From contig JAULBX010004998.1 in assembly GCA_032358255.1 (NCBI GenBank), positions 1 to 64,000 on the forward strand: 64,000 bases of DNA. The letters run 5' to 3'. Position 1 is the first letter of the stretch. Each line of letters begins with the position of its first letter. Source of the stretch: Heterotrichella gracilis. Taxonomy: Eukaryota; Sar; Xanthophyceae; Tribonematales; Xanthonemataceae. The notes beneath the pieces were generated by a model. The model was not told where the DNA came from, made no database searches, and worked only from the letters and a program-made list of their open reading frames with translations. The translations under genes were made by a program, and so were the position numbers. Shown here one piece after another: positions 10,623 to 23,121 of the stretch.

Positions 10623-13600
10623 CTACAGCGCTGCAGCAGCAATGGCCTCCCGCAGTGCAATCGCCCAGTCACAGCACTCCTCCACCGACCCCGCCCTGAA
10701 CATCAGCTTCCTCCCCTTGAACCCCAGCCACTTGCCCAGCGCAGGCATGTTACCCTCAATTAGGTTAAACTGCGGGGCCTCGCCGTCCTCAAACTGGCAG
10801 GCACCCAGGTTGATGCCGTCGATGGGCCCCACGTCGTCTGGGGATTGGAACCAGTGCATGAACCCCGCGCGGGTCAGCACAAAGTGGTTGTCCAGCCACT
10901 TGCCGGCGCCTGCGTCCCACCGCTGCAGCTCGCCTTGCCTGTGGGGATCAGGGTGCAAGTGTGGGGATACGAGGTGTGGTTGGCACATGGCATTGCAACT
11001 GTCCAACCCGCCATATCCACAGCCACAGCACACACCCGGCAGCTGCCTCAAAGCTACTGTACGATGACATGCATGATCTGGGTGCAGGGAGGCACATCTG
11101 CATACACTCCAATTCTCTCCATATACTGATCCACCCCGCAGCGCCCAGAGAATGCATTAGTTTCATCTAAGGAAGCAATGGAGGGACAGACGTACCATTG
11201 GCATGCTGTTTTGATGTCATACTCCCGATGCTAATCTAGCTTTGTCGCTGGAACGCATGTAAGCAATACCTAGAAATATAAAGCAAGCAATTGCTAAACA
11301 AACCTAACATATGACACCCTGCGCCACAGGGCCTGCGCCTCACCCACCTGACAATCTCTGGGCTGCACAGCAGGTCCTGCGCCATTGCCTGCAGCGCCTC
11401 GCCCTGCTGCTGCGCCAGGGTGTCGCTGTTCTCGGTTGCCTGCGCGGCGGTGGACAGCAGCACCGCCAGCTCAGCCTCCACATCCACCGCCGCGATGCTC
11501 TTGTGCATGTCCAGCATGTCCTGGTTGATGGGCAGCAGGTTGCCCCTGCAAGGGGAGGGGAGGAGGGTATGGGAGTGGATGGGAGGCTCGAGGGCAGTGT
11601 GGAGGGGATTGGTACGTGTCCACAGGTCAAACAGGTGCGCGGATGAAGCGATATTCTGGGGTTTGGTGTTTTGGGGTTTTTAGGTTACTCATGCAAGCAT
11701 ATTGTCCATGGAATGGAGAGCAGTGGTGTTGCGCCATTAAATGGGGCGAGGGTTCCACAACATATGTGGTGCCACATACAGCAGCGGTTGAGAAACACCC
11801 ACTCCAGGCGCACACCCCACCACGCCCTGCCCATGCCAACAACCTCCACCACACCACCACGACATATCCCCCCCCCTACCCTCCTCCCCATTACACGCCC
11901 CCCTTGACCCCCACCCACCTGTAGGTGATGAGCAGGTTGTTGAGCACCCCCTTGAGGGTGTTAATCCGTAGGATGTCCATCTCCTTCAGGCGCTGAAAGG
12001 CAAGCACCACAGCCTGGCGCTCGGAGGCCTGGTAGTGCTGAAGCGCGCTGTGGTGCTGCACCACGCTGCTCTCGCACAGCCATGGGTCGTGCTCAAGCAC
12101 GCGCCCGGGCCGCCCCTTTTCTCGCTCTGCTTGCACAGCCTCAAAGCCCCTGCAGGTCGGGTAGCAGGGTAGGGTTTGGAGGGTGTTTGCAAGGTACAGG
12201 GTGGCATTAAACAAGTGCAGTGTGCTCCATCGGGGCATGTGGGCAAACTGAAGCATGTTGTAATACTTCTTCTATCACATGCATGCATGCTGGAAACACA
12301 GTCAATTCCATCAGGTGGAGCGCGTGTGCATGCGATGGGGTAGGATGCTCCCATCATATAACATGGATTCCAGTACAATTGATTGGCCATTGACAGCATT
12401 GCTGTCCCACCTGCTGGCCTCCACCTGGGTCTGGTTGGCATCCTTCAGTCGCTTACGTCCCGCCTCCACGTTGCGGTGCGCCTTGGATGCCTCGTGGCTG
12501 ACCTCGGTGCAGGCGGAGCGCAGGTCGTTCACCACCGCTTGCACACGCTTGATGGCCTCAGCCACGGTGGTGCGGATCTGGGGGTGCGGTGGCGTTTTTA
12601 AGGGTGTGGTGGGAAGGGGCGTTCAAGCGGCTGTAGCATGTGCGGGAGGATTCAAGAAAGTACAAAGGAATTGGGCTTGGTGGGCGGGATAGTAGGTCAA
12701 GTGGGTAGTCCATGCATGGGACAGATTTTTGGACGCCGGGGATGGGTACCCATGCCCAGCTGCTGAGCACGTTTATGTGTGGATATTGGTTGGTAATTGT
12801 GGAGCGACATATGATTGGGAGACATAGTATGGCGGTCTTACATCATCCTCAAGGAAACTAGAGACCCAGTATGCCCCAGCAGCACCACCATAGAAATCCA
12901 CATGGCAATCAGCACCACATAAGGGCAAGCACCGTTGTCCACCATGCCAATTCACAGTCCATACTGGCCAAGCATGGCAATCAGCATGCGGCATCCACCA
13001 CCAGCACCTGCCCATGCGCCTCCCCAATGGTGTGTGGCAAGCTCGAGAAGCTCTCAAAGGCTGCCTGCATGGCTGGGCCATCGCTCTCGCTCACCAGGCT
13101 GACCTTGGCCACTGTCGAAAGCGCCCTGGAATACGCTGTTTCAGCCGTGAACAGTGCCTGAAGGATGCTGAGCAGGCGCTCAGCCGCGCGCCTGCTCTCA
13201 TCCAGCCTGCTCACTACAGTCGAGGTCAGCTCCTGCAGCAGCAAAAGGGTGCGCATGCAGTGACTGCCGGGCAGCAGCTAAAGGGTGCGCATAAAATGAC
13301 TGTTGAGCAGCAAACGGTTGCGTATGAAGTATTGCCCAGCAAGAGAAAGGTGCGCATGCAATGGCTGCTGAGCACTTGACACTGGCACAAAGCAAGGACC
13401 AACTGCTGGCTGACACAGGTCCCTGGGACCTTGCAGTGGTAAAGATATTCAAGACATACAAGTGCGAACATCCTGCAAGAATGATGGGTCCTCACCTTGT
13501 TCAGGCGCGTCTCATCCATGACCCGCATTTCTAGGGAGTTCAGGGTTGCTCGTTGTTCACCAGCGCCATGGTCCAGCGCCTGGGTTGTGGCGCCTTCGCC

Positions 13601-14025
13601 CTGCCCTTTCGACAACCCGTCCAGCTCGGCAAGCGCTGCCTGGGCCAGCAGCGGGCTCTTGGCCAGGTTGGTGAAGCTGACCTTGGTTTCCTTGGGTGTG
13701 CTGGCCAGCATGGACTTGCGGATGGCGGCACTGGTGGGGCTGTCCACCGAGAGGTCATCCAGGGACAGGGCAGGTGCTGAGGAGTGCGCGGCCCTGAAGG
13801 CCTCGTCAAACTCGTTGCCTGCGCGAGTGGGGTTGCTTGCTCAGTCCATGCACGTAGGTCACAGGTGGGTTGCAGCGCTCAAGCGAGGTGGATTCACCCA
13901 CACTTGTGTGCGGCTGAGTGCGTTCTATGGAAATGTAACTTTGTATGCAAGTGTGAGCTACCTGTCACTGTGTGCAAGTGTCCGTGGTCAGGCGGCCCAG
14001 GTGCCGCATCGTCGTTGTCTGCCAT
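10623..14025 (-). CDS. F-BAR-like coiled-coil protein with C-terminal PH domain
   Basis: Start ATG at 14025 opens MADNDDAAPGPPDHG, then an intron with GTAGCT donor joins to NEFDEAFRAAHSS. A serine-rich stretch (SPTSAAIRKSMLAS) leads into long amphipathic helices over exons at about 13750-13500, 13230-13000, 12560-12410, 12150-11930 and 11540-11350, with signatures like AETAYSRALSTVAKV, QHYQASERQAVVLAFQRLK and TLKGVLNNLLITY, as expected of F-BAR membrane-bending domains. The last exon (about 10940-10623) is a pleckstrin-homology fold: GELQRWDAGAGKWLDNHFVL at its start, KGRKLMFRAGS, and ECCDWAIALREAI as the closing helix with the conserved Trp. Such proteins bind phosphoinositide membranes and shape endocytic tubules. 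The PH call is firm; F-BAR rests on helix pattern and order, so another BAR-like or Arfaptin-like fold is possible. Confidence 0.7.
13235..13380. repeat. About 35-bp imperfect tandem repeat in an intron
   Basis: Four diverged units of the type GCAGCA..AAAGGGTGCGCATG..TGACTG in the intron before the exon starting ELTSTVV. Unlike the echo arrays elsewhere they copy no exon. Confidence 0.7.
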
Positions 14026-15036
14026 GTGCTTCCTGTACCTGTGGTAGGGTCAGGTTAGTCAGGCCATCTATGTGTTTCCAGAACCAGTTGTACAACCGTG
14101 GTGTAGAGGTGAAAGCGGTCGTTACATTCAGGCATAGGGGACTGCATGTGGAACTGCCCATACCTTACGCTGCGTTACGATAGGCGGCTGATAGGATTAA
14201 ATTTCCTAACAAAGCTGTTTCACTTTGCTAGGTGGCGAAGAGTTCAGCTGATAAACTCGTCAGCTGGTAACGGTGTCAGTCTGCAACATGCATGCATATG
14301 TAAACAGATGGGCCGGGTCCGCTCGAATTTCTCGCAATTTATAGGTTTATCATACCACAATCATGTGCACACATTTAACTGCTTTATTGGTTGGTGTAGC
14401 GCATAATTGCTAGACGATGCTAATGATATGCATGCACTGAATCCAATGGCATGCATGCACAATGGGCCGTGATGTTTGGGCTCGTCAAGGCCGTGTACAT
14501 TGACCGAAGAACCTGCAATCAGTACAAAGCCAAAGTAGTTAGCACCACAACAGGGCCGCCCTACAGCGAAGTGAATATCAGCATAAGAGGGTCGCCTGGC
14601 ACTTGAAGCAAAGTGGAGTTTCAGCAGTATCAGTTTCCACAGGAACCTCTTTCAAAGGGATTAATCAGCACACAACATGCTCTAAGGCTGAAGAGGATGC
14701 ACCGTGGCTGACACATACACAGAGTTTTCAGTTACTGTTTTCAACAGTCTGCAAGCTCACCATACGCTGTCGTGCACCCAGTTGCCGTTCACGCCAGTGC
14801 ATGATGGGTATTTGCTGGACTTAAGTTCAACTTGTACAGCTTTTTTGAACAGTGGCGGTGGAACAAACGTGCTAACAACATCTTCAAGGGTCCTGTGCTG
14901 TTGCGGTGGTTGATACAGAGCAGATTGATACACGGTCAAATGGTTGGCATGCATGCATATCTTGTGAGCACATTGTCACCATGAGAACTGTTGCGACAAC
15001 CCAACAACACTGAGCAAGCAAGCCACTGGGGTGACG
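14026..15036. promoter_or_regulatory. Divergent intergenic region between the F-BAR and HPAT1 genes
   Basis: About 1 kb separates the two outward-facing start codons, so both promoters should lie here. It holds four ATGCATGC/TGCATGCA palindromes (about 14288, 14427, 14451, 14949), a dense cluster even for this window. No coding signal was seen. Confidence 0.5.
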
Positions 15037-17037
15037 ATGAAGGCCCAAGTCTTGCATTTGAGACGCAGTGGACAAACGGACAAGACGAAAATCGGCCTTT
15101 TCGTGCTTGGTGGCATCCTGGTTGGAGCAATCTTTGGGTACATCCTGATGGGCACGCTCAACGCAGTGAGTCAGTACAACTTGCCTTGCATGCTCAGAGG
15201 TACTACCAGAACGAGCCTAGAAAACTTTCAGCTTGCTTATCTGGGCTTGATGACTTGCAGTTTTACGAGATCAAGGCAGAGAACCACTATACAGAAGGGG
15301 AACCCAGCGTACCAGGTGTGTGAGGCTACACGCTTATTAAAGTTAAGCTTGGCCCACAAAGTTAATATCCGCCAGGTTTAGCTCCGCCCAATATCCTCAG
15401 GTATTCAGTGAGCAACGAATACACATTTTGCAGCTGCGACCGCCGTTGCTGCTACCACCAAAGCGGTCCAGGCGGTTACAGCAAGCGGTGTTGACTATCC
15501 AAAGAGTGGGCGAACAATTCACACGTACTGTACCAGCAATGGCAGCCCCTACTTGAATTTCCAGACCAGGATAATGTAAGTGCTGCCTCTTTCACACCTC
15601 TCACACGTGCAATAGCTCGTACCCTGGGGTGCAAGTGAGCTTTGCGGCATGCAAAATTTGAGTTGCTTTGTCGCTGTGCACAGGTACGGGACGTACAAGC
15701 TGGCGCAGAAGATGCCAGGTGGTGAGAACATGGTGGCGTTCACGCGCATCCTGCACCGGATGACTCCTGACATCCTCATGGACGAGGTGGGTGCTCAGGC
15801 CAGGCCCTCAATTCCCTTGGGTTATGTCCCTGCGTGTGCTCCACTGGCCACCTGATACCACCACCCTGCTTCCAGGTGCCAAGCTTCCGGGCAAACCCTC
15901 AAACCCCAGCCTGCGACACCTGGTGTGATTTCCCTGTGGCAGACCGCCCAAACGCAGTCAAGCAATTGCTGCTGGCTGCAAAGTCCGACCCTACCCTGAT
16001 CCAAGGCGCCTGGATGCTGATGATAGAAACGGACTATGTGTGGATGAAGCCTGTCCAAGCGCCGCCAGCGGAGGATGCCAGTCAGCTGTCTTATGCCTTT
16101 CCCTTTGGGTACATCCAGCCAACCTACCCCACAGTGGAAGGTGTCATGCGCAAGATGTACCCAGTGGAGAAAGGCCCTTTGACGGACATCCCCAACACTG
16201 GCCCTGCACCCACGTTGATGCGGCCGCACCAGTGGTACCAGGTATGACAAGGCTGTCTTTTCCAAAGCCACTTAACGCACAGCTTGGGCCCCATAGTAAC
16301 CTGTTGGCATGCTGATGACATCCACCAATACAGTTCACGGTTCCTGCAGATTGTCGACGAATGGGAGCGGCTGACACTTCACATAGAGAGTGACCCCGAG
16401 TCCAAGAAGGAATTGGACTGGGTGCGTGAGATGTATGCATTTTCAGTGGCGGCGGCCCTTAAGGGAGTCAAGTTTGACCTGAAACTGCCGCCAGATAACA
16501 AGCTGATCACTCAACCGCCAGCCGACCACGGCCTTGGGAGTGCTGCCATGTTCCACTACACCTGGGGATCCATATACAAGAACCAGAAGGGGGAGGAGAT
16601 ATGGAAGTTTGACAAGAGGTTCTACACAATGGAGACACACCAACTCAAGGCGAGTCCTCTTTGTGTTGTCTTGTAGCATGCCCAGCCGCTGCTTATCTCG
16701 CTGTGTCATACACTGCACGCCATCAACATCCTATGCTATACAGTGGCGTTTAATATGCAGATCCCGCGTGGAATATGTGTAGGTGATTTTGTGTTGATGA
16801 TGGGCTGGATCCATTTTAAACATTAAATTGTGGTGCCCCACCCCGTTCGTGGTCTAATACAATGCTCTGTTTGCACCCTTTCAGGTGCCTCGGTTGGATC
16901 CTCCCCCACCCTTCCAACCAGGCTGGACACTTCAAGATGGTGTCCCAGTCACTGCTGGTCTCAACGAGGAGCTGACACAAATGATCACACAGATGAACCG
17001 AGCAAGCGAGACGCTGCCCACACTTTCTGCAAGATGA
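15037..17037 (+). CDS. Hydroxyproline O-arabinosyltransferase-like Golgi enzyme (HPAT, GT95), paralogue 1
   Basis: Seven exons (15037-15165, 15261-15315, 15434-15575, 15684-15786, 15876-16241, 16350-16649, 16885-17037) total 1248 nt, 415 residues, with no frame conflict. A short basic tail and one membrane helix (IGLFVLGGILVGAIFGYIL) make a type II Golgi protein. The lumenal part has family marks: TYCTSNGSPYLNFQTRIMY, FTRILHR, ADRPNAV, the acidic IETDYVW, AFPFGYIQP, VMRKMYPVEKGP, VREMYAFS and a late FHYTWGS. HPATs add L-arabinose to hydroxyproline on extensin-like wall proteins and secreted peptides. The exon 6 donor is GC (AAG/GCGAGT), making a GC-AG intron. A second copy lies at 25.7 kb. 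The ATG at 15037 was preferred because it sits just upstream of the membrane helix; the shared acceptor is not shown. Confidence 0.88.
16650..16884 (+). other. GC-AG intron in HPAT1
   Basis: The exon ends CAACTCAAG and the intron begins GCGAGT, ending CTTTCAG. The paralogue has AAG/GTGAGG at the same place, which fixes the boundary and shows that only this copy carries the rare GC donor. Confidence 0.8.
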
Positions 17038-17317
17038 GTTGCCTGCCAAGGCAAGCCCTTAGGAATAGTATTTCCTGGACCACCGCACAGCAATCATCCC
17101 AACAGTGCTGACCCTTTGCACTGCCGAGTTTTGTTCAGAAGTACTGCACATGCAAAGTGAATGGCAGCCCATGCCCGCACCGGAACCATAGTTCCAGGGC
17201 ATAAAATGCCAGATTTGCTTGCATGCGGATGAGGGTGGCTTTGCCGCCCAAGCTGTATGGGAATTTGACAGTGTCATAAATTAGTTAGTAATTACAAATC
17301 AATTGCGGGCTTGCCCC

Positions 17318-17322
17318 TGTAA
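17318..17322 (+). terminator. Possible poly(A) signal of HPAT1
   Basis: TGTAA, the usual chlorophyte polyadenylation signal, about 280 nt after the HPAT1 stop. It is a 5-mer, so chance occurrence is possible. Confidence 0.3.
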
Positions 17323-17590
17323 CTGAGGTTTTTGCGTTGTTTAAGGCCCACTGCAAGTTGCAGTTCTTATGTACATGTGCAGATCAACAACTGATATGAG
17401 TTTGTTACGCACCAAAGTTGCAAGAAAGAAAGGAAATGCCCACTCAGGCTGCCAGATGCACACACCGCTGACAATGCCAAGCACAGGAAATATATGAATA
17501 CAAGTAGAAGTCACTTTGGAAAGGCACGGAAGCCTGATGGGCGTTTATACTTCAACCCTACCCCCATATAAACTGATAAACACACTGCGC

Positions 17591-18594
<1,004 letters not shown>

Positions 18595-19276
18595 GCTGTG
18601 CTGTTGTCCTTTAACAGGTGACCAGGCTTCAGTTAGCTATTCCTTTGCCTCTAGCAGAAGACGAGCAGCATGGAGGTGCCATGCTGGGTCATTCGCGAGG
18701 AGGCGAGAAACCTCAGGAGCAAGGCGTTTTAAAGCTACCAGAGAACAAGCACGACGTTGATTTGGCCAACCTTTTCGTTGGGGGGTCTGGAGCAGCTGAC
18801 TGCCGTTTGGTTTGCAATCACAGTTGTCTGGGTCTGTGTTAAATATCCATGTTGCCAAAAACCTCCAGATATTCTGGCGGGAGCCTCTGGCACTGCTGGC
18901 ACCAGTCGCAAGTTGGGGCCCAACGCTATAGCTTTATTAGCTTGATACAAGACAACAAGCCGTTCTCAAACAGCCGTGGTCGACCTCATCTGCTGCTTGC
19001 AGTGCTCCAAAAAGTGCGCCGCACCTGGGCTCAGTGCATCTGCAGTGCATGCAACTTGCTGTTTTGTATGTCGCGTAGGTCTCTGCAGCAGTTTGCAACT
19101 TGGGACGGGTACGCACTGACATAGTATTACCAAGTTCCACCTTGGGCGTAAGCTGGGCTCCTGTCTCAACCTGCCAGTTCGAACGCTGGTTGAGACATTC
19201 CTTCTTGAACATTCCAACTGGGCACAGCCACAGGCCACAGCTTGCACGCCTGGTTTGCAGCACTGCCTCCGTGAGC
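18595..19276. promoter_or_regulatory. Divergent intergenic region TRAPPC3 / 81-residue gene
   Basis: About 680 bp between outward-facing starts. It may still hold an unrecognised first exon of TRAPPC3. An open frame at 18637-18858 on the minus strand resembles nothing I know. Confidence 0.4.
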
Positions 19277-19837
19277 ATGGCGTTCTTTCAGCGTGTGATA
19301 AACTATGTTTTCAACGAGGTGCTGGTGAACGCGCTGGCAAACAGGTAGGTGTTGGGCGCACATGCCACAGAGATATTTCACGAGTTGTGGTGTATCATCC
19401 CTCCTTGGACAACTGATGTCCTGCTGTCTGCAGTCGCTCGTTTCAGCGCTTTGCCATCAAGACGGATGCCATGTTCAAGGGGTTAGCCGAGAAAGGTGGG
19501 TTGTATGGTCTGCAACAGCGCCTTGGACTGTGTGGGTGTTGTGGCATCAGCAGCCATGTACATGCCTTGTGCAGAACCAACTTGCCTTTTCTTCTTGCAG
19601 GAGCAGCACACAAATCGGTTGTACAAGAGCAGGCTCAGAACTTTCAGAAAGTCTTCCAGGAAGAGGTACTAAGTATGCACTGGCAGTGTGCTACCTCTGT
19701 GGGTGTGACATGCAAAACTGTGTGCGTGCCTGGACCTTGCCGCTGTGCCCTTGCTCGATACTCACCCGGGTGCACTGTCTGTGCAGATGAGGAAGGGGAT
19801 GGATCAACAGTTCAAAAACCCCAGAAAGGGACCATAG
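19277..19837 (+). CDS. Small conserved-looking protein of unknown function, 81 residues
   Basis: Four exons (19277-19344, 19434-19495, 19601-19665, 19787-19837) with GT-AG borders join to exactly 82 codons including the stop. The protein starts MAFFQRVINYVFNEVLV, then ALANSRSFQRFAIKTDAMF, a helical Gln/Glu-rich middle (VQEQAQNFQKVFQEE) and a basic tail ending FKNPRKGP. The NSRSFQRFAIKT block has the feel of a small protein conserved among algae and plants, but I cannot name a family. No signal peptide, membrane helix or Cys motif is visible. Four tiny exons that keep frame argue that it is real. Function is not assigned. Confidence 0.6.
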
Positions 19838-20721
19838 GTGTTGTGGCAACAAAACCGCAGCACTGGAACACAAGGCGATTGTCCGCGGCTCCAGTAGCAT
19901 TTGCACCCTCGGCGAAGTGCGGCCTCTTCCTGGAGCATTACTTTGCTACGAGCTGGGCAAGGGGGGTGTGCCCATGAGGGTCAGCGACGAGCACAGTGGT
20001 GTGGTTTGTGGTTTACTGAGGGTTTATATGAGGTTCTCAACGTATTCGCTGCTGCAGGATGTGTCCCACGAGTTAGTGCAGCGTTTGGGACCTTGATGTA
20101 TTTTTCTTTTTGCTTGTTTTCTGCTTTCCTTGTGCCACTGTGCAGCCCGCTTGCACATTTTTGTTGAAAAGGACACGCCGTCAAGGATGTAGTTTGGCAC
20201 AATGCTGCTCAGCTGATGCCAAGCAGTGAATGCTGTTCAACAACTTATAGAGCTGGCATTGCACACACATGATCACTGCCCACTTCGTCAATTGTCTTTT
20301 TATGTAGGACTGGCCATTTTGCGCAGCCCATTGGCCGAGGCATGCATACACCCATTCAATACCAGGGTTACATCTTGTATAGAATACGCACTGACATCTG
20401 TTACAACAGAACATGTTCTGAGCACTGTATCGATGGATTTACAGTCCAATAAGCGCATGCTTGTCAAAGGGCTGGCAAATTGTGCCGCATTTTGCCAGCA
20501 CCATTACCCAGCAGTGACTCTACTCATGAGTCATGAGTCTGAGGCCTGGCATCCCCATGCAACCCCTGTAATATTCCCCCTGGGGCAAGTGGAGATCCGC
20601 GGATATGGCTCAAAAGTTGGTGCACTAGCCACCAGGTTATGGGCTTTGGCTTGCGTTCTCATAGACGTCTGTAACGCCTAGCCACCACCTTGTTGGTGTC
20701 ATTGCTCCTGAACTAGGCAAG
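19838..20721. other. Intergenic between the 81-residue gene and ATPG
   Basis: Probably the 3' untranslated region of the upstream gene followed by the ATPG promoter. A 151-codon open frame at 20226-20681 has no domain likeness and was not called. Confidence 0.4.
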
Positions 20722-21890
20722 ATGGCGGCCGTCACACAGCTCCAGCTCTCTGTGCGCCCATTCAGCAGCGTGGCACGGCGGACGGCCGGCAATGGCTCCC
20801 GCAGGGTGGTGCGCCTGGTAGTCAAGGCACAGGCGGAGAAGAAGTCGACGTAAGCAGCCCTTTCACCGTGCCTTGCAAACGCTGCACCCAAAGCTGCGCG
20901 AGAGCAGCCACGGTGAACCGCTGTGGTGGCGCATTGGCCTGTCCATTATGGCTCACGGCTGCTGTGCTCTTTTTACAGGGTTAAGGAGCTGGCTGCCATG
21001 ATTGTGCGCCCAACAACCGCAGCCGTGCTCAGCAACATTATCATGGCCCTGCCTGCACACGCAGAGGCCGGCAAGATCTTTGACTTCAACTTCACGCTGC
21101 CCATCATGGCAGGCCAGTTCCTGCTGCTGATGGTGTTCCTGGAGAAGACCTGGTTCAGCCCAGTTGGCAAGCTGCTGGACGAGCGTGACGGCATGCTGCG
21201 CAGCAAGCTGGGCTCAGTGAAGGACAACGCAGGCACAATCGAGGCACTCCAGGAGGAGGCAGCCAAGATCATTGCTGAGGCCCGTGCTGAGGCACAGAAG
21301 GTCATTCAGAAGGCCAAGAGCGAGACCCAGGCTGAGCAGGGGGCAAAGGTCGCTGCTTTGAAAGCGGTGAGTGGATGGTTGAAGTGATCTGCGGTTGTGG
21401 GGCTGTTGCTACCGGTGTGCAAGGTTTACAGCTTGAATCAGCCGGCATGGCAAGTGGGTTGGTTAGGCAGGCGGCTGACCACCTTCACCCAAGTACCACT
21501 ATACACTTGAGGTGTACTGTGTGATGACGCTTTTGTTCTTGTCTGCAGTCAATTGACAAGGAGCTTGCCACCGCCCTTGCTGCCCTCGAGGCCGAGAAGG
21601 ATGCAGCCCTGAAGGGTTTGGACGGACAGGTACGCACTGAGTTTGCCAGTCCCCTGTTGAATGCCAAAGCTTGTGTATTCAGGTGGCAGATGGTGGTTAA
21701 CCAGCCATGCCGCTTCTGCACAGCTGTGCTATCCAATTGATCAAACAGCGTACAGCGTGCTGATGGAGTGGCATGGAAGTGGGCAGCGTTCTCCTGTGTT
21801 CCCTGTTCTAAAATCCAACAATAAACGCAGGTTGACAAGCTTGCATCAGAGATTTTGAGCAGGATCTTGCCAGAGGGTGTCAAGTTGTAG
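20722..21890 (+). CDS. ATPG: Chloroplast ATP synthase CF0 subunit II (b'), nuclear-encoded
   Basis: Four exons (20722-20849, 20979-21366, 21549-21629, 21831-21890) give 657 nt, 218 residues. Subunit b' pairs with AtpF (b) to form the peripheral stalk holding CF1 against the CF0 rotor in the thylakoid. The N-terminus is a bipartite transit peptide: a Ser/Arg-rich stromal part (MAAVTQLQLSVRPFSSVARR), then a hydrophobic lumen-type signal ending ALPAHAEA. The mature protein begins GKIFDFNFTLPIMAGQ with one membrane helix (FLLLMVFLEKTWF), the family block PVGKLLDERD, and a long charged coiled coil. The start ATG follows GGCAAG and is the only Met before the targeting peptide. No exon-edge duplications were seen in its introns. 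Confidence 0.95.
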
Positions 21891-23121
21891 GCGCGTCAAG
21901 TTGTAAGTGCTGATGGCACTTGACGCACCAGCCACGCTGGCAGCCGGGAGGGGACTGCCCAGCTGAAGGGTGGCGGAATGGGACCACCCTTGCCTTTATA
22001 GGCAACGAGAAGAACTCTCTTATGTTTTGCTTGATTTGGTGTGCGGGGGTGCGGCATACCCACAGTCAATTTGGCCGCATTAGGGGCTTGTGGTCTTTTG
22101 GATCCGCACTTGACGCCACCAGAGCAGTACAAGTTTCACTTGCTTGATTGCCCTGCATACTCTAAACACGGAGCGTGTGCAATTCACCCGTCATACACTC
22201 ACTGGACCTATCTTGGGACAGCGATGTTCAGCAACCCAATGTTGCAACTGTAACATCTTCCTACCCTTTCCTTGTCCCATATCATCATCACATCAGCTGA
22301 AGTTCACATACTGTTTCCCTCATGCCGCACCTGGCCTGGTGCTGCGTGCCTCATGAACGGGCTGTGTGTTTGTTTGCAACCACACTAAGTTTACAGGCGT
22401 GCAAGGTCACAGCACGCACAATTTGCTCGAGATGTTTTGTTGCAGCAGTGGCAATTGGCAAACTCAGCCAAAGCAAGCAAATAATCAACGGTTGATGGCG
22501 ATCACGTGGGCCTCTATCCTGATAATTATTGTCTGAAATGAAGTGACAGGCTTTAGCTCATACAACTGAGTGCCTGAGCGTAAAATATTGCCAACGAGAA
22601 GAGGTGTGCTCGAAGGCTTTGAAAAACAGCAAGTGTATAAACTGATGCTTGCCAAACAGCTCATAGCAGTGTACACATGGGAACAAAATTTGTACCCATA
22701 AACAGCCTGTTGGGCAAACAGACTGTCAACGAGAAGCACCTTGAAAATGTTGATATCAACCCACTTTTCCTTTTTACCCAACCTCAGGCACTGGCAGACC
22801 TTCCTGTGAACAATAAGGTTCTATATACCTACAGTCAGCTATTACTGCCTCGAGACAACCCAATATAATGTGAACAAAACTCAACAAGTACTGTACACTT
22901 GCTACGCTGCTGTGCAGTGCGCAAACGCTCTGCAAAACCACCTACACTGTCAGAAAATCAAGTACTTGCCCCCCAAAAATAACCCCACTATGCTAGGTGC
23001 CTGTTTGCTACTGCAAGTTGATTTTCAGCAGTTGAGCACTTGCAAAAGACACCTTGCTGGCTGGCTGCAACCTCTGTGTCACACCAGTTGTGCTTTGGTG
23101 CACACAGCAAACAGGTGACGT
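21891..23121. other. Convergent 3' region between ATPG and cyclin A
   Basis: About 1.2 kb with no coding signal. The stop of ATPG is followed at once by a near-repeat of its last bases (GTCAAGTTGTAGGCGCGTCAAGTTGTAAG), a 15-bp local duplication. Confidence 0.45.
22249..22253 (+). terminator. Possible poly(A) signal of ATPG
   Basis: TGTAA about 360 nt past the stop codon, in a T/C-rich stretch. It fits chlorophyte usage but is short. Confidence 0.3.

Noticed and set aside
14991-15323. 110-codon open frame overlapping HPAT1 exon 1
   Set aside because: It is a shadow in another frame; the membrane helix and paralogue match fix the frame starting at 15037.
19170-19195. tRNA T-arm-like GTTCGAAC
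   Set aside because: Loop length is wrong and no acceptor stem, D arm or anticodon arm could be folded around it. No tRNA gene was found in the window.
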